From NCBI RefSeq assembly GCF_047308265.1, contig NZ_JBKQWY010000005.1, forward strand, positions 124,001 to 188,000: 64,000 bases of DNA, read 5' to 3'. A program made the translations under genes and the position numbers. Shown piece by piece: positions 60,500-64,000 of the stretch. This stretch comes from Maricaulis sp047308265 (GTDB lineage: Bacteria > Pseudomonadota > Alphaproteobacteria > Caulobacterales > Maricaulaceae). Position 1 is the first letter of the stretch. Every line of letters starts with the position of its first letter. The notes beneath the pieces were generated by a model. That model did not search any database, was not told the DNA's origin, and worked only from the letters and a program-made list of their open reading frames with translations.

Positions 60500-61249
60500 A
60501 TGGACAACGCAATGATGATCGGCCTGACCCGCCAGATGACCCTTCGCAGGGCCATGGATGTGGTGGCCAACAATATCGCGAACGCGAATACAGCCGGTTT
60601 CAAGGCCGAATCGCTTTTGCACGAATCCCACATTCACCACGGCGCCGAGACCCGTGAGAACTCGGACGATATTCACTATGTGAATGTCCGCGGTCTGGGT
60701 CGCGATTTCGGCCAGGGCGAGCTTCAGCTCACCCGACGCCCGCTCGACATGGCCATTGAAGGCGACGGCATGTTCGCCGCCGAAATGGATGATGGTCAGT
60801 GGCAATATATGCGCGATGGTCGGTTTCACCTCGACACCCAGGGCACGCTGGTGACCTTTGATGGTCGCCCGGTCATGGATGGCGATACGGGAGCTTCCAT
60901 CGTTCTCGATCCGGGCATTTCCGATATCCAGATCGTGGATGGCGGTATTGTCATGCAGGACGGCGTGCAGATGGGCCGGATCGGCGTGTTTGACGTCAAT
61001 AATCTGGGCGGTCTGAGCAAGGCCGGGTCCGGGCGTTACATTCTGGAGGAAACCGATGGCGGTGACCGTCCGGAAAACCTGATCAATCCGGCGGTTCGCC
61101 AGGGCTTTGTCGAAGCCTCCAATGTCCAGCCCGTGCTGGAACTGACGCGCATGATGACTGTCTCGCGCACCTATCAATCCGTCACCAAGTTTCTCAACGA
61201 CGCCAATGAGCTGAGCCGTTCAGCCATTGAGCGCCTGGCCAAAGTCTGA
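60500..61249 (+). CDS. flgF: Flagellar rod protein FlgF
   Basis: 249 residues from ATG 60500. The N-terminal rod motif is AMDVVANNIANANTAGFKAE, the central domain includes RPLDMAIEGDGMFA, and the C-terminal helix is VLELTRMMTVSRTYQSVTKF. Upstream in-frame ATG 60419 would overlap the sigma-54 promoter, so it is rejected. First in flgF-flgG-flgA-flgH. Confidence 0.96.
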   Translation: MDNAMMIGLTRQMTLRRAMDVVANNIANANTAGFKAESLLHESHIHHGAETRENSDDIHYVNVRGLGRDFGQGELQLTRRPLDMAIEGDGMFAAEMDDGQWQYMRDGRFHLDTQGTLVTFDGRPVMDGDTGASIVLDPGISDIQIVDGGIVMQDGVQMGRIGVFDVNNLGGLSKAGSGRYILEETDGGDRPENLINPAVRQGFVEASNVQPVLELTRMMTVSRTYQSVTKFLNDANELSRSAIERLAKV

Positions 61250-61263
61250 TCGGAGGTCACGAT

Positions 61264-62049
61264 ATGCGTTCCCTTACCACCGCCGCCACCGGCATGCAGG
61301 CCCAGCAGCTCAATGTCGAAGTGATCTCGAACAATCTGGCGAATATGAACACCACCGGGTTCAAGCGCCAGCGGGCCGAATTCCAGGACTTGCTCTACCA
61401 GAACATCCAGCAGATGGGTGTCGACAGCTCGGACGCCGGCACCATCGTGCCGACCGGGGTGCAGGTGGGCCTGGGGGTTGAGACCTCCTCCATCTATCGC
61501 ATCACCGATCAGGGCGCCCTGGAAAACACCGGCAACCGCCTCGACATGGCCATCTCCGGCGCCGGCTATTTCCGCATCCAGATGCCGGACGGCTCGGATG
61601 CCTATACACGCGCCGGAAATTTTGCGGTCAGCCCGGACGGGCAGATCGTCACCATGGATGGTTACACCGTGGCACCGGGCATCGCCGTCCCGCAGGGTGC
61701 ACGCGATATCGCCATCAACCAGCAGGGCCAGGTCCAGGTTCTGGTGGATGGCGCCACAGCGCCGCAAACCATCGGCCAGATGGAAGTTGTGACCTTCTTC
61801 AACGAAGCCGGTCTCGATGCCATGGGCGATAATCTCTACCGCGAGAGCGCCGCATCGGGCACGGCCACGGCGGGCACGCCCGGATCACCGGGTTATGGTG
61901 TCATCCGCCAGGGTTTTCTTGAGTCCTCCAACGTCAATTCGGTGTCGGAAATCACCGCACTCATCTCTGCCCAGCGGGCCTATGAGATGAATGCCCGGGT
62001 GATCTCGGCCGCCGATGAGATGATGCAGGCTTCGGCCAATCTTCGCTAA
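61264..62049 (+). CDS. flgG: Flagellar distal rod protein FlgG
   Basis: 261 residues. The N-terminus is RSLTTAATGMQAQQLNVEVI, followed by SNNLANMNTTGFKRQ. The central region RLDMAISGAGYFRIQMPDGS and the C-terminal EITALISAQRAYEMNARVIS are classical FlgG. It starts 14 nt after flgF. Confidence 0.97.
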   Translation: MRSLTTAATGMQAQQLNVEVISNNLANMNTTGFKRQRAEFQDLLYQNIQQMGVDSSDAGTIVPTGVQVGLGVETSSIYRITDQGALENTGNRLDMAISGAGYFRIQMPDGSDAYTRAGNFAVSPDGQIVTMDGYTVAPGIAVPQGARDIAINQQGQVQVLVDGATAPQTIGQMEVVTFFNEAGLDAMGDNLYRESAASGTATAGTPGSPGYGVIRQGFLESSNVNSVSEITALISAQRAYEMNARVISAADEMMQASANLR

Positions 62050-62052
62050 GGG

Positions 62053-63000
62053 ATGAGACCGATGCTGCGCACCTCCCTCATCGCCCTGACCCTCCTGACC
62101 ACAGCGGCCCTGCCGGTCGCCCAGGCCCAGGACTCCATCATCCTGCGGTCCAACCTGACGGTTTCGGACGCGGAAATCCGGCTCGGCGACCTGTTCGATA
62201 TCTATGGTCCCGAGGCCGATATCGTCGTCGCCCGCGCTCCCGCCCCCGGTCAGCGCACCTCACTGGACGTGAATTATGTGCGCCAACTGGCAGCGCGCAA
62301 TGGTCTGGAATGGGCCAACGCCACCCAGTTGCGGCGCCTGTCCATCGAACGCGAAAGCCGGATCTATACCGCCGACATCATCACCGACATGCTGGCCCGG
62401 GAGCTCCAGGCCCAGTTCGGCACGCGGTTCATGGTGCAGCTGACCAATTCCCAGCTCACCCTGCACGCTCCGACCGACAGCATGGGCGGCCCGGAACTGG
62501 CCAATCTGAATTACGACACGATGAGCCGCATGCTCACCGCTCAAATTCGTCCCTATGGCGGCGCCCAGCCGGTCCGGGTTACGGCGCGGGCCTATGAAGC
62601 GATCGAAGTGCCCGTGCTGGCCCGGCCGTTCTCGGCGGAGGAGATCGTCGAGGCCGGTGATATCGACTGGATTGCCGTACGCGGGGATCGTCTGCGTCCC
62701 GATGCCATTCTCGACCCGCAGGACATGATCGGGCGGCAGGCCCGCCGCGCCCTGCGCCCCAATGAGGTGGTGCGGGCCTATGACCTGCAGGCTCCGGTGA
62801 TGATTAGCCGGGGCGAGATCGTCAATCTGACCTTCACCTCACCGGGCATTGCTCTGTCTGTACGGGCCCGGGCCCTGGACAATTCCGCGACCGGTGAAAT
62901 GGGCCGGTTCGTTAATCTTCAATCCAACCGCACGGTGGAAGCCTGGGTCGAAGGTCCCGGCGAAGCCACGGTTTCGCTCGCCACCACGCAAGCCTTCTAA
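62053..63000 (+). CDS. flgA: P-ring assembly chaperone FlgA
   Basis: 315 residues, with signal peptide LIALTLLTTAALPVAQAQ. It has a long N-terminal domain and a C-terminal SAF-type region (PVLARPFSAEEIVEAGDIDW, RALRPNEVVRAYDLQAPVMI, GIALSVRARALDNSATGE). FlgA helps FlgI form the P ring. An ATG at 62062 is an equally good start. It is 3 nt after flgG and longer than enteric FlgA, as in other alphaproteobacteria. Confidence 0.92.
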   Translation: MRPMLRTSLIALTLLTTAALPVAQAQDSIILRSNLTVSDAEIRLGDLFDIYGPEADIVVARAPAPGQRTSLDVNYVRQLAARNGLEWANATQLRRLSIERESRIYTADIITDMLARELQAQFGTRFMVQLTNSQLTLHAPTDSMGGPELANLNYDTMSRMLTAQIRPYGGAQPVRVTARAYEAIEVPVLARPFSAEEIVEAGDIDWIAVRGDRLRPDAILDPQDMIGRQARRALRPNEVVRAYDLQAPVMISRGEIVNLTFTSPGIALSVRARALDNSATGEMGRFVNLQSNRTVEAWVEGPGEATVSLATTQAF

Positions 63001-63017
63001 TCGACAGGACACTGATC

Positions 63018-63761
63018 ATGCTGCGCAAGATTTCCATGCTTCTCGTCGCCGGCCTTGCCGTGTCGGCCTGCTCCGCCACCAGCCGTCTGTCCCAGGTGGG
63101 CCAGACACCGCCGATGACACCGATCGAAAACCCGGCCCAGCTTGCCGGTGCCGGTCCGGCACAATTGCCGATGCCGCATTATCCGCCGCAATCGGTTCAG
63201 CCCAATTCGGCCAATTCCCTGTGGACCGCCAATTCGCGCACGTTTTTTGGCGATCCGCGGGCCAATGAAATCGGCGATATCCTCACCATCAATATCGACA
63301 TCACCGATAGTGCCCAGCTGCAGAACTCCACCAGCCGCTCCCGCACAACGGCTGAAGACAGCGATCTGAGCGCCTTCTTCGGTTGGCAGATGTCAGACTT
63401 CTTCAATGACGCGATTGACCCGACCAATGTCACCAGCCTGGGATCGACCTCCTCGCTGGACGGGGCCGGCTCGGTCAATCGTAATGAGACGATTTCCATG
63501 ACCGTGGCCGCGATCATCACCCAGGTTCTGCCGAACGGAAACCTGGTTCTGGCCGGTCGCCAGGAAGTGCGCGTCAATAATGAAATCCGCGAACTGCTGA
63601 TCACCGGTATCGCTCGTCCCGAAGACATCGCGTCCGACAACACGATCAGCCACACCCAGATCGCCGAAGCCCGCATCTCCTACGGCGGCCGAGGCCATAT
63701 TTCAGAATATCAGCGTCCGCGCGTTGGCACCGAGATCTATGATCTTTTGATGCCGTTCTAG
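63018..63761 (+). CDS. flgH: Flagellar L-ring protein FlgH
   Basis: 247 residues. The lipoprotein signal has the lipobox AVSAC. The domain shows SLWTANSRTFFGDPRANEIG, GDILTINIDITDSAQLQNST, AAIITQVLPNGNLVLAGRQE and the end GRGHISEYQRPRVGTEIYDL. It builds the outer-membrane L ring. Last of the flgFGAH operon, with a terminator 28 nt on. Confidence 0.97.
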   Translation: MLRKISMLLVAGLAVSACSATSRLSQVGQTPPMTPIENPAQLAGAGPAQLPMPHYPPQSVQPNSANSLWTANSRTFFGDPRANEIGDILTINIDITDSAQLQNSTSRSRTTAEDSDLSAFFGWQMSDFFNDAIDPTNVTSLGSTSSLDGAGSVNRNETISMTVAAIITQVLPNGNLVLAGRQEVRVNNEIRELLITGIARPEDIASDNTISHTQIAEARISYGGRGHISEYQRPRVGTEIYDLLMPF

Positions 63762-63788
63762 AATCCCGCCACCATCGGGTACACTGGA

Positions 63789-63823
63789 AGGCCGTCATGA
63801 CTTGTCATGACGGCCTATTTTTT
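63789..63823. terminator. Terminator between flgH and dksA
   Basis: AGGCCGTCATGAC / GTCATGACGGCCT is a 13-bp perfect stem with a 2-nt loop, followed by ATTTTTT. It ends flgFGAH and could also act on the convergent dksA. Confidence 0.92.
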
Positions 63824-63851
63824 GTCCCGGTATACCCAATGCCTGAACGAG

Positions 63852-64000
63852 TCAGTCGTCGCGGTGAACGCGTTCCTTGCGCTCATGGCGCTCCTGCGCC
63901 TCCAGGCTGAGCGTGGCAACCGGACGCGCATCCAGACGGGCGACGCCGATAGGCTCACCGGTCTCTTCGCAATATCCGTAATTGTCTTCCTCGATCCGGC
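63852..64000 (-). CDS. dksA: RNA polymerase-binding regulator DksA (N-terminus off window)
   Basis: The last ~49 residues are visible. RIEEDNYGYCEETGEPIG has one zinc-site Cys and the E-GEPI motif. VARLDARPVATLSLEAQERH and a basic/acidic end (RKERVHRDD, in part) follow. This matches the C-terminus of DksA, which with ppGpp tunes transcription. In Caulobacter dksA also lies among the flagellar genes. Confidence 0.9.
   Translation of the reverse strand, partial: RIEEDNYGYCEETGEPIGVARLDARPVATLSLEAQERHERKERVHRDD

Overview
The window looks like chromosome from a stalked or dimorphic-type alphaproteobacterium, most likely Maricaulales/Hyphomonadaceae (Maricaulis/Oceanicaulis-like) or a close relative of Caulobacter. 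Pointers seen in the sequence are: cckA directly behind fliQ-fliR-flhB; a canonical CtrA box (TTAA-N7-TTAA) between flgB and fliO; an alphaproteobacterial SOS box (GAAC-N7-GAAC) before recA; alphaproteobacterial families (DUF2336, the DUF1476 ATPase zeta inhibitor, DUF6468, MotE); and the start of a gene-transfer-agent (GTA)-type head cluster at the left edge. The DNA is GC-rich, so almost every gene carries long open frames on its opposite strand. I saw no rRNA, tRNA, CRISPR array, insertion sequence or integrase.

Layout. 1-1.5 kb: terminase small and large subunits of a GTA-like cluster, leaving the window. 1.6-9.5 kb: UPF0260 protein, PBP1A-type peptidoglycan synthase, a bacterial voltage-gated cation channel with an unusual filter, a PAN-like secreted protein, DUF2336 protein, two short-chain dehydrogenases and a LysR regulator. 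9.6-14.2 kb: purL-purQ-purS and purC, with the zeta inhibitor divergent. 14.3-24.5 kb: a three-domain flavo/iron-sulfur reductase, GST with divergent LysR, thioredoxin-like protein, purB, small FMN-type protein, M28 peptidase, YHS protein, and a bolA - aldo/keto reductase - grxD - DUF427 run. 24.6-38 kb: rpsD, serine hydrolase, a mosaic palindromic repeat, trmJ-type methyltransferase, gluzincin-like lipoprotein, icd, three tandem diverged paralogues of unknown function, alaS and recA.

37.8-64 kb is dominated by cell envelope and flagellar biogenesis: mltF-like transglycosylase, fliQRflhB-cckA, two tandem DUF885 lipoproteins, an EreA/ChaN-like gene framed by identical 32-nt terminators, a di-haem peroxidase lipoprotein, flgBC-fliE, fliOP, fliL-fliM-DUF6468-motE-large TPR protein, flgFGAH and the end of dksA. 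The flagellar genes sit in several divergent operons. CtrA (flgB/fliO) and sigma-54 (flgF) sites suggest the Caulobacter-type class II/III hierarchy, and CckA, the kinase on top of CtrA, is encoded within the same region.

The most unusual items are the voltage-gated channel with a TLEGW filter, the large AMIN-like/TPR exported protein co-operonic with motE and fliM, the tandem small-protein triplet at 30.9-32.3 kb, the gene framed by duplicated terminators, and the long out-of-frame overlap between the two terminase genes.
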